The position numbers and the translations under genes were made by a program. The notes beneath the pieces were generated by a model. The model saw only the letters and a program-made list of their open reading frames with translations. It had not been told where the DNA came from and searched no databases. Below, one piece after another: positions 1 through 9,061 of a DNA stretch of 64,000 nt (position 1 is its first letter; the number at the start of each line of letters is the position of its first letter). Source of the stretch: Eutreptiella sp. 'Long Island Sound 2002' (taxonomy: Eukaryota; Euglenozoa; Euglenophyceae; Eutreptiales; Eutreptiaceae); NCBI GenBank assembly GCA_964036045.1, contig OZ038382.1:84605918-84669917 (forward strand), written 5' to 3'.

Positions 1-562
1 TTTCTCCGTAGAGATAGAATGGTTCTTGCTTGTGCACCTTTCAGCCCCCCAACCTTGGGTCCCCCATGTTCACCCCAAACTGGGGAGTCTTTCGACAACT
101 TCCCACCCAGCGCGTCATCTTCATAATCTTCGAACACTGCGTCCTTTCCTGCAAATATCTTGTCTCCGTCGACCTGATTCCCACATTTAATCACCGACAG
201 TATGTCCACCCATTTGCGAATTGTTGGTTGTGCTCTCATAATCTTGGCCGCTTCATTCCAAGTTTTCTCGTCGCATTGTTGCCCGATGAAGCTCACCTGA
301 GCCCGCTCCTCCGTGTGGTCCCACCAATGAAGGGGGTCCACAAATGTCTTGAAGGCATGGTAGGACAAATTCAGCTGCATTCCTGTCAATTCAGGCGAGA
401 TTCTTGGAGATTTGTCATCATTCGTGCTGAAAGATTGGCATTTTTGACTGGATTCTTGTCTGATGAGGTCGAATTCGAATGGATTGAGGCGTTCTCTTGA
501 GAGACGCCGGTAGTCCTTCCCTCCTTCCGCTACGATGTGTCAGGATACCGGTCTCGATCATC

Positions 563-1081
563 TCAATCCACCTCAATTTTGTCAATTCTTGAGGAATTTG
601 AAATGACCTCTTCTGTTCCCATCTCACTTGCATCTTGCCAGTAATCTCCAAGATTCTCGTCATCCAAGCACACCAACGTGCTCCGAGAACGCTGTGGCAA
701 AGGTTTGCCATTGTCTTCGCAATACAGCTTCTCTCCTTTGTGATGTAACTCGACAATGTCGATCAAAATGTCCATAATGTCCTTGAACGAATTTTGTTTT
801 GGCCAATTGGGGACAATTAAGATCGCCTTTGCGCCGGATTACTTCAGCATCCGTACCACACGAGAAAGAACGTGGAAGGGCGGATTGATCCAGAGAGGTT
901 CAGACCAGTTCTCACTCCAAGCATCGTCGTAGAACTTTGGAAATCTTTTATTCTTCTTGTTTGCAAAAGCATCAACTTGAGGACGAAAAGTGTGCTTCTT
1001 TTCGAAATAACCCCCGAGAATGTCCCGCCATTTGTGGAAACCGCAATAGCAAACTGACTTCCACTTGTTGCAGTTTAATCA
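563..1081 (-). pseudogene. NPPF methyltransferase-like domain, copy 1
   Basis: Minus-strand frame carrying a WINPPF block, then an in-frame TAA at 839-841, then a block of the form AILIVPNWPKQNSF. This is the pattern of the N6-adenine-methyltransferase-like domain found in DIRS-type and some other retroelements (D-F-A, then WxNPPF, then ixVPxWpxQ). The frame ends in a TGA at 563. It is the same arrangement as 7156-7674. Confidence 0.6.
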
Positions 1082-1372
1082 TTACACCTTTCCTTCGTCA
1101 AATTGCCCTTGATTCCTTGTCCCCTCCTGCCCTTCTTCTTGAATTTGAAGCTTGTTTCGCTCTTTGAAGTGTTGAACACTCTGGCCGAATGGGTGCAGAT
1201 AATACAGCTCAGATGGGTCGCTGGCTGACAGATCTTGGAGGAAGCAGGTCCTATGTCCCATGCGCGACACACGATGAGCGTGAAGCCAAGGTAGACCCGA
1301 GAACAGATCGTCATTCATGGTGGCCTCATAGAACTTTCCAGAGAACTACTCCTCCTTCACCTTCTCCGTACT
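1082..1372 (-). pseudogene. Protease-downstream linker, copy 1
   Basis: This continues the protease frame after its TGA and contains GLPWLHAHRVSRMGH. It resembles the xLGMPWLxxH block that follows the protease in gypsy-type polyproteins, although the homologous copy at 7675-7965 reads LGQPWLHAH. The segment ends in a TAA at 1082. I infer a non-enzymatic linker and see no catalytic residues. Confidence 0.5.
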
Positions 1373-1669
1373 TCAAACCGACTGTTTCACCAATCTGACT
1401 GCCAAATCTGCTTCTCTCTCACCACCTCCAAGGCGATATCCACTCACTCCTTCCAGCTGGACACGCGTCGAGGAAATCTTCGCTTCATCCTCCTGCAGAA
1501 AGCCTTTCCTCACCAGATTGACTTCTGACCAATTGTCAATCAGACATTCACCAAGTTTAACCTTGCCATCCGCTGTCTTGACCTGGATCCAGCAGACAAA
1601 TTGTCGCTGCTTGCCTCGACGGACAGCACTCAGGACCCAGGCAGGATAGAGGAGGCCGGAGGAACGCAC
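1373..1669 (-). pseudogene. Retropepsin-like domain, copy 1
   Basis: Minus-strand frame of 98 residues containing LIDNWSEVNLV. This aligns with the usual LIDSGA/TxxNLV active-site block of Ty3/gypsy-type aspartic proteases. The catalytic Asp is present, but the following Ser/Thr-Gly is Asn-Trp, so normal activity is not expected. The frame ends at a TGA and continues into the PWLHAH linker. It matches 7966-8289 closely. Its 5' side is cut off by the satellite at 1674. Confidence 0.6.
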
Positions 1670-1673
1670 CAGA

Positions 1674-3947
1674 GGGCGGGCTGCCGGGGCCCACTACCCG
1701 ATGGCTGTGGGTGCGGGGGGGTGCAGGCGTGGGGACCAGTCACCAACCCCACAGCGCGCGCTCTTGCGTGCTGTGGGGGCGGCATGAGGGTGCCTGGGGG
1801 GGGCGTCCCTTGCCTTGGCGTGGGGCGTCCGGGGTCGGGCGCTCTCCCACCCCCAACTGCCCGCCCTATGGGCAGGCTGCCGGGGCTCACTACCCACTGG
1901 CTGTGGGTGCGGGGGGGTGCGGGCGTGGGGACCCGTCACCAAACCCACAGCGCGCGCCTTGCGAGCTTGCTTTGCGTGCTGTTCGGGCGGCACGAGGGCG
2001 CCCGGGGGGGGCGCCTCCTGCCTGGGTGTGGGGCGTCCGGGGTCGGGCGCTCTCCCAGCCCCGACTGCCCGCCCTTTGGGCGGGCCGCCGGGGCCCACTA
2101 CCCACTGGCTGTGGGTGCCGGGGGGTGGGGGCGTGGGGACCCGTCACCAACCCCACAGCGCGCGCTCTTGCGTGCTGTGAAGGCGGCATGAGGGTGCCCG
2201 GGGGGGGCGCTTCTTGCCTGGGTGTGGGGTTCCGGGGTCGGGCGCTCTCCCAACCCCGACTGCCCACCCACTGGGCGGGCTGCCGTGGCCCACTACCCAC
2301 TGGCTGTGGGTGCGGGGGGGTGCAGGCGTGGGGACCCGTCACCAACCTCACAGCGCGCGCTCTTGCGAGCTGGCTTTGCGGGCCGTGGGGGCGGCATGAG
2401 GGTGCCCGGGGGGGGCGCCTCTTGCCTGGGTGTGGGGCGTCCGGAGTCCGGCGCTCTCCCACCCCCGACTGCCCGCCCTCTGGGCGGGCTGCCGGGGCCC
2501 ACTACCCACTGGCTGTGGGTGCGGGGGGGTGCAGGCGTGGGGACCTGTCACCAACCCCACAGCGCGCGCTCTTGCGAGCTGGCTTTGCGCGCTGTGGGGG
2601 CGGCACGAAGGCGCCCGGGGGGGGCGCCTCCTGCCTGGGTCTGGGGCGTCCGGGGTCAGGCGCTCTCCCGGCCCCGACCGCCCGCCCTCTTGGAGGGCTG
2701 CTGGGCCCCACTACCGACTGGCTATGGGTGCGGGGGGGTGCCGGCGTGGAGACCCGTCACCAACCCCACAGCGCGCGCTCTTGCTTGCTGTGGGGGCGGC
2801 ATGATGTTACCCGGGGGGGCGCCTCTTGCCTGGGTGTGGGGCGTCCGGGGTCGGGCGCACTCCCACCCCCGACTGCCCGCCCTCTGGGCGGGCTGCCGGG
2901 GCCCACTACCCACTGGCTGTGGGTGCGGGGGGGTGCGGGCGTGGGGACCCGTCACCAACCCCATAGCGCGCGCTCTTGCGAGCTGGCTTTGCGCGCTGTG
3001 GGGGCGGCAGGAGGGCGCCCGGGGGGGGCGCCTCCTGCCTGGGTGTGGGGCATCCGGGGTCGGGCGCTCTCCCACCAACGACTGCCTGCCCATTACCCAC
3101 TGGCTGTGGGTGCGGGGGGGTGCGGGCGTGGGGACCCGTCACCAACCCCACAGCGCGCGCTCTTGCGTGCTGTGGGGGCGGCATGAGGGTGCCCGGGGGG
3201 GGCGCCTCCTGCCTGGGTGTGGGGCGTCCGGGGTCGGGCACTCTCCCACCCCCAACTGCCCGCCCTCTGGGCGGGCTGCCGGGGCCCACTACCCACTGGC
3301 TGTGGGTGGGGGGGTGCGGGCGTGGGGACCCGTCACCCACCCCACTGCGCGTGCTCCTTCGAGCTGGCTCTGCGCGCTGGAGGGGCGGCTCGAGGGCGCC
3401 CCGTGGGGGCACCTCCTGCCTGGGTGTGGGGCGTCCGGGTCGGGCGCTCTCCCACCCCCGACTGCCCGCCCTCTGGGCAGGCTGCTGGGGCCCATTACCC
3501 ACTGGCTGTGGGTGCGGGGGGGTGCTGGCGTGGGGACCCGTCACCAACCCCACAGCGCGCGCTCTTGCGTGCTGTGGGAACGGCATGAGGGTGCCCTGGG
3601 GGGGCGCCTCCTGCCTGGGTGTGGGGTGTCCGGGGTCGGGCACTCTCCCACCCCCGACTGCCCGCCCTCTGGGCGGGCTGCCGGGGCCCACTACCCACTG
3701 GCTGTGGGTGGGGGGGTGCGGGCGTGGGGACCCGTCACCCACCCCACAGCGCGCGCTCCTTCGAGCTGGCTCCGCGCGCTGGGGGGGCGGCTCGAGGGCG
3801 CCCAGAGGGGGCACCTCCTGCCTGGGTGTGGGCCGTCCGGGGTCGGGCGCTCTCCCACCCCCGACCACCCGTCCTTTTGGGCGTGCGGCCGGGGCCCGCT
3901 TCCCACTGGCCGTGGGTGTGGTGTGCGGGCACGGGGGCCCGGCGGTC
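1674..3947. repeat. GC-rich satellite, ~196/209-bp monomers, about 12 copies
   Basis: Monomers begin near 1674, 1870, 2077, 2273, 2484, 2692, 2887, 3087 (shortened), 3270, 3475, 3673 and 3880. Each starts with GGGCGGGCTGCCGGGGCCCA, contains CCCACTGGCTGTGGG (a small hairpin) and has several runs of seven or more G. The two lengths come from an optional 13-base insert (AGCTGGCTTTGCG). The array lacks stops in several frames on both strands, so it produces many long spurious ORFs. It starts exactly where the retroelement copy at 1-1673 is broken. Confidence 0.9.
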
Positions 3948-4614
3948 CTTGGCACCTTGTCCCTTGCCGCGGTTCGTGGTGTGTTGTGCGCAGCACCTGG
4001 TGGCCGTTGTGGCTTGGCACCTGTCCTCGTGCCGTGGTTGTGGCCGGCGGCGTGCCTCTCTGGCGTGCCTCGTGGCCTCGCGTCTGTGCGCCGCTCCCTG
4101 TCTGGTCCGGTCGCTCTCGGTGCTCCGGTCGGCTTTCCGGTCGCCGTGGTGATTTCCCCAACGCCGGGGGCTGTCGCCCCCGGCTTTACTGGGTGGCTGC
4201 GCAGGGCACGTGGAGGCCGGCCGAGAACCGGGCTCATTGTGCCTGCTGCTGGCCCCTGCCGAGGCAAGGGCGCTGGGCGCGCTCCGCGTCGTACCCGTTG
4301 GGGGCCCTGCGATGGGGTTGTCCCTGGCGGGTCCCTCCAGCTTCGGTCTTGAGCTGCGTGCGCTGCGGTGGTTTGGCGTGTGTGGACCTGGTCACTGATG
4401 CGTCCCTTTTCCTGTACCGTCTGTCTTGCGACGGGGGACTCGGCTGGAGCACCGGGGCCGTTTCGTGTGGACGCCGACACCGCCCCACTCGGGTCGGAGG
4501 ACGCCACGCCAGGGTCCCGCGCGTGTGTGCGTGTGCGTGCCCTGCTTGGCCCGTTCGGGTGGGCCGGCCTCTCGGGCGCGTTTTGGTGCGCCTCACCTTT
4601 CCTTTGGCCGTTCT
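3948..4614 (+). repeat. Dispersed segment R, copy 1
   Basis: A ~670-bp GC-rich segment whose reverse complement recurs at 34433-35114. Both copies share landmarks such as CTTGGCACCT at one end and GAGAACCGGGCTCATTGTGCC-type sequence in the middle. Divergence is clearly higher than between the direct repeats around them. Frames are open on both strands because of base composition, and I do not recognise a product. Both R copies lie inside a spacer between two long direct repeats. Confidence 0.75.
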
Positions 4615-5990
4615 TGGCTCGCTCTTTGCTTGCTCGGCCCCCTCCGGGCTGGGGCTGCCCCGTTTGTGGTTGTTGTTGGGTTTTTTTTTTTTTGTTTCTT
4701 TTCCCCTTCTCCCCCTCGTTGCGCCCCCGTTGTGTCCTGCTTTGCGTGTTTTCCGGCCCTGGGTGCCTTGGGCCTTGGCGGCTTGTCCCCCCCCCCTTTG
4801 TTTTTCCTCCCCCCCCCCTCCTTGTTGTCGCTGGCGTTTCCTGCTTTCCGGTTGCCTTGGGCCTCTGCGCCCCCCCTTCCCCCTTTTTTTCTTTTTTTTT
4901 TCCCTTGGTTTCTTGGTCCTTCCTTTTCCGTTTTTTTTGTTTTTTTTTTGGTGTGTGTTCTGGCGTGTTGTGCTGTGTGTTCCCTGTCCTGCCCGTTCGT
5001 TGTGCTGTGCGCGTCTTCTGTGCTGTTTCTGGTGGCTGGTGTTGTTGGTTCCTGGTGTCGCTGCCTTTTGTACGGGGTCTGCTGGTGGCTCTGGTTGCCT
5101 GGCGTTTTCGTTTGGTGGTTTGTGTCGGCTCTGGTGCCCGTGTCTGGTCTGGCTGTCGCTGGGCGTCTTCCCTGTGGTGTCTTGTTCCACTGTGCTGTGT
5201 CCTGTGGCGCTGTGCTGCTGTGTGGGGCTGTGCTGTGGTGCCCTGTCTTCTTTTTTTGTTTTTCTCCCTGTTGGTGGCGCTGGTTTCCTGTTGTTCCCTG
5301 TTGGTTCTGGGCTCTGGGCCGGTTCCGGGTCGTTTCTGTTTCTGTGCTCTGCCTGTGCGGTGCTGTGCTGGTGTGCCTGCGTCGTTGCTCTCTGTTCGGT
5401 GTTCTCTTGCCCTCGCGGGGCTGGCTGGTGTTTTGTGTTGTTGCCTGTTGTGTTTGTGTGTTTGCTGTTGGGCCTGGCTGTTGTCTGTTGTCTCCTGGTG
5501 GGTCCTGGTGGCTCCCGGTGTCGTGTTCCGGTGGCGTGCTGTTGCGTGTCCCTGGGTGCTGTGCTGCGCCGTGTTGCTGCGCGTTGCGCCGCCTGGCGTT
5601 GCGTTGTTGTGCGCTGTGTTGTTTCGTTTTGCTCCGTTTGCTGCTGCCGCGCGCTGTGTTGTGTCCTGGGGCGCTGTCCGTCGTCTTGAGGTCCTGTGCC
5701 TTCTGGCGCTGTTTTTTGTCTTGTCCCCCCGCGCTGTGTGTGTTTTGCTGTGGTGTGTCGCCGCGTGGTGTTGTTCGCCGTTGTGTTTTGTGCCGTGTGC
5801 GCCCTGGGGTGTCGTGTTGTGCGTTTCCTGTCGTCTCCGCCCTGTGCGGTGTTGCTGTGTGGCCCGCTCTCCCTCGGTGCCCTGCTCCCCTGTGCTGTGC
5901 CCTGTGGTGCTGTGCTGCCACGTGGTGCCGTGGTGTCCTGTCCTGCCCCCTTGTTGGGTTTGTTTCTTGCGTGGCTGTGGTTGTACCTAC
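4615..5990. other. Pyrimidine- and GT-rich low-complexity DNA
   Basis: 4680-4960 has long T tracts and C tracts on the plus strand. 4960-5960 is made of degenerate GTGCTGTG-like words. All frames are open by composition, and I see no gene. Confidence 0.7.
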
Positions 5991-6600
5991 TTGAAAAGCC
6001 GCTGCAAATTTTCGTAAAATATTTCTTTCCTCTTTTTTTGGCTTTTGAAAATAAAATAAAAAAGATACACGACCCAACACACTCGCGTGCAGCAAGACCA
6101 TGTACGCTGCAGTGCCTTACGTGCTACCCGTCGTTCTTGATGTTCTTGGCCTTGTACGTGTGCGTGGCGTCGTGGAGCGTGTTGGTGTCCATTGCTAAGG
6201 GTTGACCGCGTTCCCCCAGGGCCGCCGCCTGAGCTGCAGGGCAAGGGGAGTGATGGGCACGAGGGTGGGGAGGGAGGTGCATGGAGAAGAAAAAGAAAAA
6301 GGCGGCAGGGCACGACGTGAGGGGTCGTGGCGAGTTATGAAAAATTTTCGAGTTTTATGCGCTGCTCGCGACGCGTTTTTCTTTGCGCCTATAACGAGTT
6401 AGACGACAGCAGGGACGGCGTTGGGGTCCTACGAGCGTTACGGTGCTTACGGCGTTAACTATTCACCTATTTCACGTCGAAAACATTTTCGTCGCGCTTT
6501 TAGGCGTTCTGCAGCGCGCTCCTCCGCCCAAGCGTTTTGTATGCTAATTAGCTTTTTTTTCAGCTATTCAGAACATTTTTTTGTCGTGTTTTACCTATCT
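5991..6600. other. AT-rich spacer between satellite block and retroelement copy 2
   Basis: Base composition changes sharply at about 5990. An AATAAAATAAAAAA tract lies near 6050. A short minus-strand stretch (about 6120-6195) looks like residual coding sequence but is too short to name. No terminal repeat or polypurine tract could be identified, so it is unclear whether this is the 3' end of the element at 6601-11536. Confidence 0.5.
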
Positions 6601-6640
6601 TTTTTCCGTAGAGATAGAATGGTTCTTGCTTGTGCACCTT

Positions 6641-7155
6641 TCAGCCTCCCAACCTTGGGTCCCCCATGTTCACCCCAAACTGGGGAGACAACTTCCCACC
6701 AAACGCGTCATCTTTATAATCTTCGAACACTGCGTCCTTTCCTGCAAATATCTTGTCTCCGTCGACCTGATTCCCACATTTAATCACCGACAGTATGTCC
6801 ACCCATTTGCGAATTGTTGGGTGTGCTCTCATAATCTTGGTCGCTTCATTCCAAGTTTTCTCGTCGCATTGTTGCCGGATGAAGCTCACCTGAGCCCGCT
6901 CCTCCGTGTGGTCCCACCAATGAAGGGGGTCCACAAATGTCTTGAAGGCATGGTAGGACGAATTCAGCTGCATTCCTGTCAATTCAGGCGAGATTCTTGG
7001 AGATTTGTCATCATTCGTGCTGAACTATTGGCATTTTTGACTGGATTCTTGTCTGATGAGGTCGAATTGGAATGGATTGAGGCGTTCTCTTGAGAGACGC
7101 CGGTAGTCCTTCCCTCCTTCCGCTATGATGTGTCGGGATACCGGTCTCGATCATC
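6641..7155 (-). pseudogene. Retroelement 3' part of unknown function
   Basis: Minus-strand frames after the methyltransferase-like domain, for example a 113-residue stretch at 6641-6982 with FVDPLHWWDHTEERAQVSF and PTIRKWVDILSVIKCG. It is hydrophilic, with coding-like composition, and is repeated in copy 1 (about 30-500). No reverse transcriptase motif is present. I do not recognise it. Confidence 0.35.
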
Positions 7156-7674
7156 TCAATCCACCTCAATTTTGTCAATTCTTGAGGAATTTGAAATGAC
7201 CTCTTCTGTTCCCATCTCACTTGCATCTTGCCAGTAATCTCCCAGATTCTCGTCACCTAAGCACACCAACGTGCTCCGAGAACGCTGTGGCAAAGGTTTG
7301 CCATTGTCTTCGCAATACAGCTTCACTCCTTTGTGATGTAACTCGACAATGTCGATCAAAATGTCCATAATGTCCTTGAACGAGTTTTGTTTTGGCCAAT
7401 TGGGGACAATTAAGATCGCCTTTGCGCCAGATTACTTCAACATCTGTACCACACGAGAAAGAACGTGGAAAGGCGGATTGATCCAGAGAGGTTCAGACCA
7501 GTTCTCACTCCAGGCATTGTCGTAGAACTTTCGAAATCTTTTATTCTTCTTGTTTGCAAAAGCATCAACTTGAGGACGAAAATTGTGCTTCTTTTCGAAA
7601 TAACCCCCCAGAATGTCCCGCCATTTGTTGAAACCGCAATAGCAAACTGACGTCCACTTGTTGCAGTTTAATGA
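7156..7674 (-). pseudogene. NPPF N6-adenine methyltransferase-like domain, copy 2
   Basis: In frame with the protease. It begins with a Cys-rich stretch (CNKWTSVCYCGF), then PQVDAFANKKNKRF, then WSEPLWINPPFHVLSRV, an in-frame TAA at 7432-7434, and AKAILIVPNWPKQNSF. The VDAFA / WxNPPF / IxVPxWPxQ series is the signature of the methyltransferase-like domain known from DIRS and related retroelements; its role there is not established. NPPF is the family's catalytic motif and is intact. The stop in the middle of the domain makes this copy unlikely to work. Confidence 0.65.
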
Positions 7675-7965
7675 TTACACCTTTCCTTCGTCAAACTGCC
7701 CTTGATTCCTTGTCCCCTCCTGCCCTTCTTCTTGAATTTGAAGCTTTTTTCGCTCTTTGAAGTGTTGAGCACTCGGGCCGAATGGGTGCAGATAATACAG
7801 CTCAGATGGGTCGCTGGCTGACGGATCTTGGAGGAAGCAGGTCCTATGTCCCATGCGCGACACACGATGAGCGTGAAGCCAAGGTTGACCCAAGAACAGA
7901 TCGTCATTCATGTTGGCCTCATAGAACTTTCCAGAGAACCACTCCTCCTTCACCTTCTCCGTACT
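7675..7965 (-). pseudogene. Protease-downstream linker (LGQPWLHAH), copy 2
   Basis: Same frame as the protease, from after the TGA to a TAA at 7675-7677. It includes DDLFLGQPWLHAHRVSRMGH, similar to the conserved LGMPWLxxH segment after gypsy-type proteases, and then a Glu/Gln/Lys-rich stretch. Probably a structural linker of the polyprotein. Confidence 0.5.
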
Positions 7966-8364
7966 TCAAACCGACTGTTTCACCAATCTGACTGCCAAAT
8001 CTGCTTCTCTCTCACCACCTTCAAAGCGATATCCACTCACTCCTTCCAGCTTGACACGCGTCGAGGAAATCTTCGCTTCATCCTCCTGCAGAAAGCCTTT
8101 CCTCACCAGATTGACTTCTGACCAATTGTCAATCAGACATTCACCAAGTTTAACCTTGCCATCCGCTGTCTTGACCTGGATCCAGCAGACAAATTGTCGC
8201 TGCTTGCCTCGACGGACAGCACTCAGGACCCAGGCAGGATAGAGGAGGCCGGAGGAACGCACCAGACGGTCCCAGCACCGTTCATCCACTGCCCCAACTA
8301 CCCTTATGGGTTCAGGGTTTTGCCACTCAACCTCAACGTTGGGGTTTGGGTCAAGTTGGCCTCC
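7966..8364 (-). pseudogene. Retropepsin-like aspartic protease domain, copy 2
   Basis: Open from just after the TAG at 8365 to a TGA at 7966. The order is an acidic lead-in, an SSGLLYPAWVLSAVRRGKQ block, a beta-hairpin-like VCWIQVKTADGKVKLG, then the active-site-like LIDNWSEVNLV. The Asp is kept, but Ser/Thr-Gly is replaced by Asn-Trp in both genomic copies. The place between Gag and the PWL linker fits a retroelement protease that would process the polyprotein. With this substitution it is probably inactive. Confidence 0.6.
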
Positions 8365-8367
8365 CTA
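8359..8367 (-). other. Candidate stop-codon readthrough site between Gag tail and protease
   Basis: On the minus strand the junction reads CAC TAG GGA GGC CAA, with the protease domain in the same frame downstream. A UAG followed by GGAGG at the Gag-protease border is the arrangement used by gammaretroviruses for translational readthrough. Whether the downstream RNA folds into the needed structure was not computed. Simple loss by mutation (CAG to TAG) is the main alternative. Confidence 0.35.
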
Positions 8368-8880
8368 GTGCAATTCTTCTTCGCCATTCGGCTGTACGTC
8401 TTGTACTTGTTCTTCGTCAACCCATTCTGCTCCTGCTTCAACGGCATTGACTCCTTTTCCACGTCCACAACCACCAAATGACTTTCCAGCACCACCTTTC
8501 TTACCACCTTGGCCTTTGTTGTTAGAGGTGTTGGAGTTCGGGTTGAACTCGTTGGATTTGCCCTTGCCACGACCTTCAGAGTCCTTGTCCTTGCCGAAGT
8601 TCTTGGTAGCTGGCGTCTCAGTGTACAGGGGGTTGCCATTCACCTTAGTATCATCTTGATTCCCGGACTTTCCTTGGCCTTGTCCACCTTTTCCACCTGA
8701 TTTTCCACCAGATTCTGTCCATCCTGAGCCGCTTGGATCTCCGCCTTGCTGCGAGTGATCTTTCGGTGTCCAATTTCTGTTGTTGCCTTGCGACTGCCCT
8801 TTTCCTTTTCCCCTTCCATGCTGGTCAGCATCTCGTGCTCCACCGTGCTGGGAATTTTTGGGGAGGTTTTCATTTTCCAT
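8365..8880 (-). CDS. Gly/Lys/Gln-rich nucleocapsid-type linker
   Basis: 171 residues from ATG (MENENLPKNSQHGG) to TAG. It is dominated by Gly, Lys, Asn and Ser (GKGKGQSQGNN, GGKSGGKGGQGQGK), disordered and basic, as expected for an RNA-binding Gag tail. The end turns acidic (VDEEQVQDVQPNGEEELH). It is shifted by one base relative to Gag and begins inside the end of the zinc-knuckle frame. After the TAG the frame runs directly into the protease-like domain. Confidence 0.6.
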   Translation of the reverse strand: MENENLPKNSQHGGARDADQHGRGKGKGQSQGNNRNWTPKDHSQQGGDPSGSGWTESGGKSGGKGGQGQGKSGNQDDTKVNGNPLYTETPATKNFGKDKDSEGRGKGKSNEFNPNSNTSNNKGQGGKKGGAGKSFGGCGRGKGVNAVEAGAEWVDEEQVQDVQPNGEEELH

Positions 8881-9061
8881 TAATTTTGTTCTGAATCGTT
8901 TTGAGATCGGAGGGCTGCCACCTGTGATCTGCTGTCAAATGAGTCGCGGCTTGGCCTTCGTTTCCAATCGACAGGCACACTGCGCATCCCTTCGCTCCGA
9001 CGGCGCTGATCTTGGTGCCAAATCCTCTGGCATCCTGGGACTTCTGGCGCTCCAAGTTCGC
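8870..9061 (-). CDS. Gag zinc knuckle-like segment
   Basis: Continues the Gag frame after the TAG. It contains CAVC, 11 residues, H, 4 residues, H (C-x2-C-x11-H-x4-H), a plausible zinc-binding nucleocapsid unit. It ends at a TGA (8870-8872) that overlaps the ATG of the next frame (8880-8878), in the string ATGGAAAATGA. The position just after capsid fits a nucleocapsid role. The spacing is not that of the classical CCHC knuckle, so zinc binding is inferred. Confidence 0.5.
   Translation of the reverse strand, partial: ANLERQKSQDARGFGTKISAVGAKGCAVCLSIGNEGQAATHLTADHRWQPSDLKTIQNKINGK

Larger units (their letters stand above)
1..1673 (-). mobile_element. Partial retroelement, copy 1 (protease to methyltransferase part)
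   Basis: This is a near-identical direct copy of 6601-8266, with scattered substitutions and one 7-base indel near position 88. On the minus strand it carries the protease-like, linker and methyltransferase-like parts but no Gag. Homology to the other copy stops abruptly at 1673, where satellite sequence begins, and it may continue beyond the left edge of the window. All four in-frame stops of this part (codons ending at plus positions 1373, 1082, 839 and 563) are shared with the other copy, so they predate the duplication. Confidence 0.85.
6601..8266. repeat. Direct repeat partner of 1-1673
   Basis: Position 6601 aligns with position 1 and 8266 with 1673. Beyond 8266 this copy continues into intact element sequence, while the other copy enters satellite. 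The left border of the homology cannot be fixed because the window starts at 1. Confidence 0.9.

Noticed and set aside
1711-5689. Very long open frames (491 and 1155 codons on plus, 533 on minus) over the satellite
   Set aside because: They repeat every ~200 bp, are open in several frames on both strands, and reflect high GC without stops.
4234-6101. Long Lys/Gln/Arg/Thr-rich minus-strand frames
   Set aside because: They are the complement of T- and GT-rich low-complexity DNA and have no domain.
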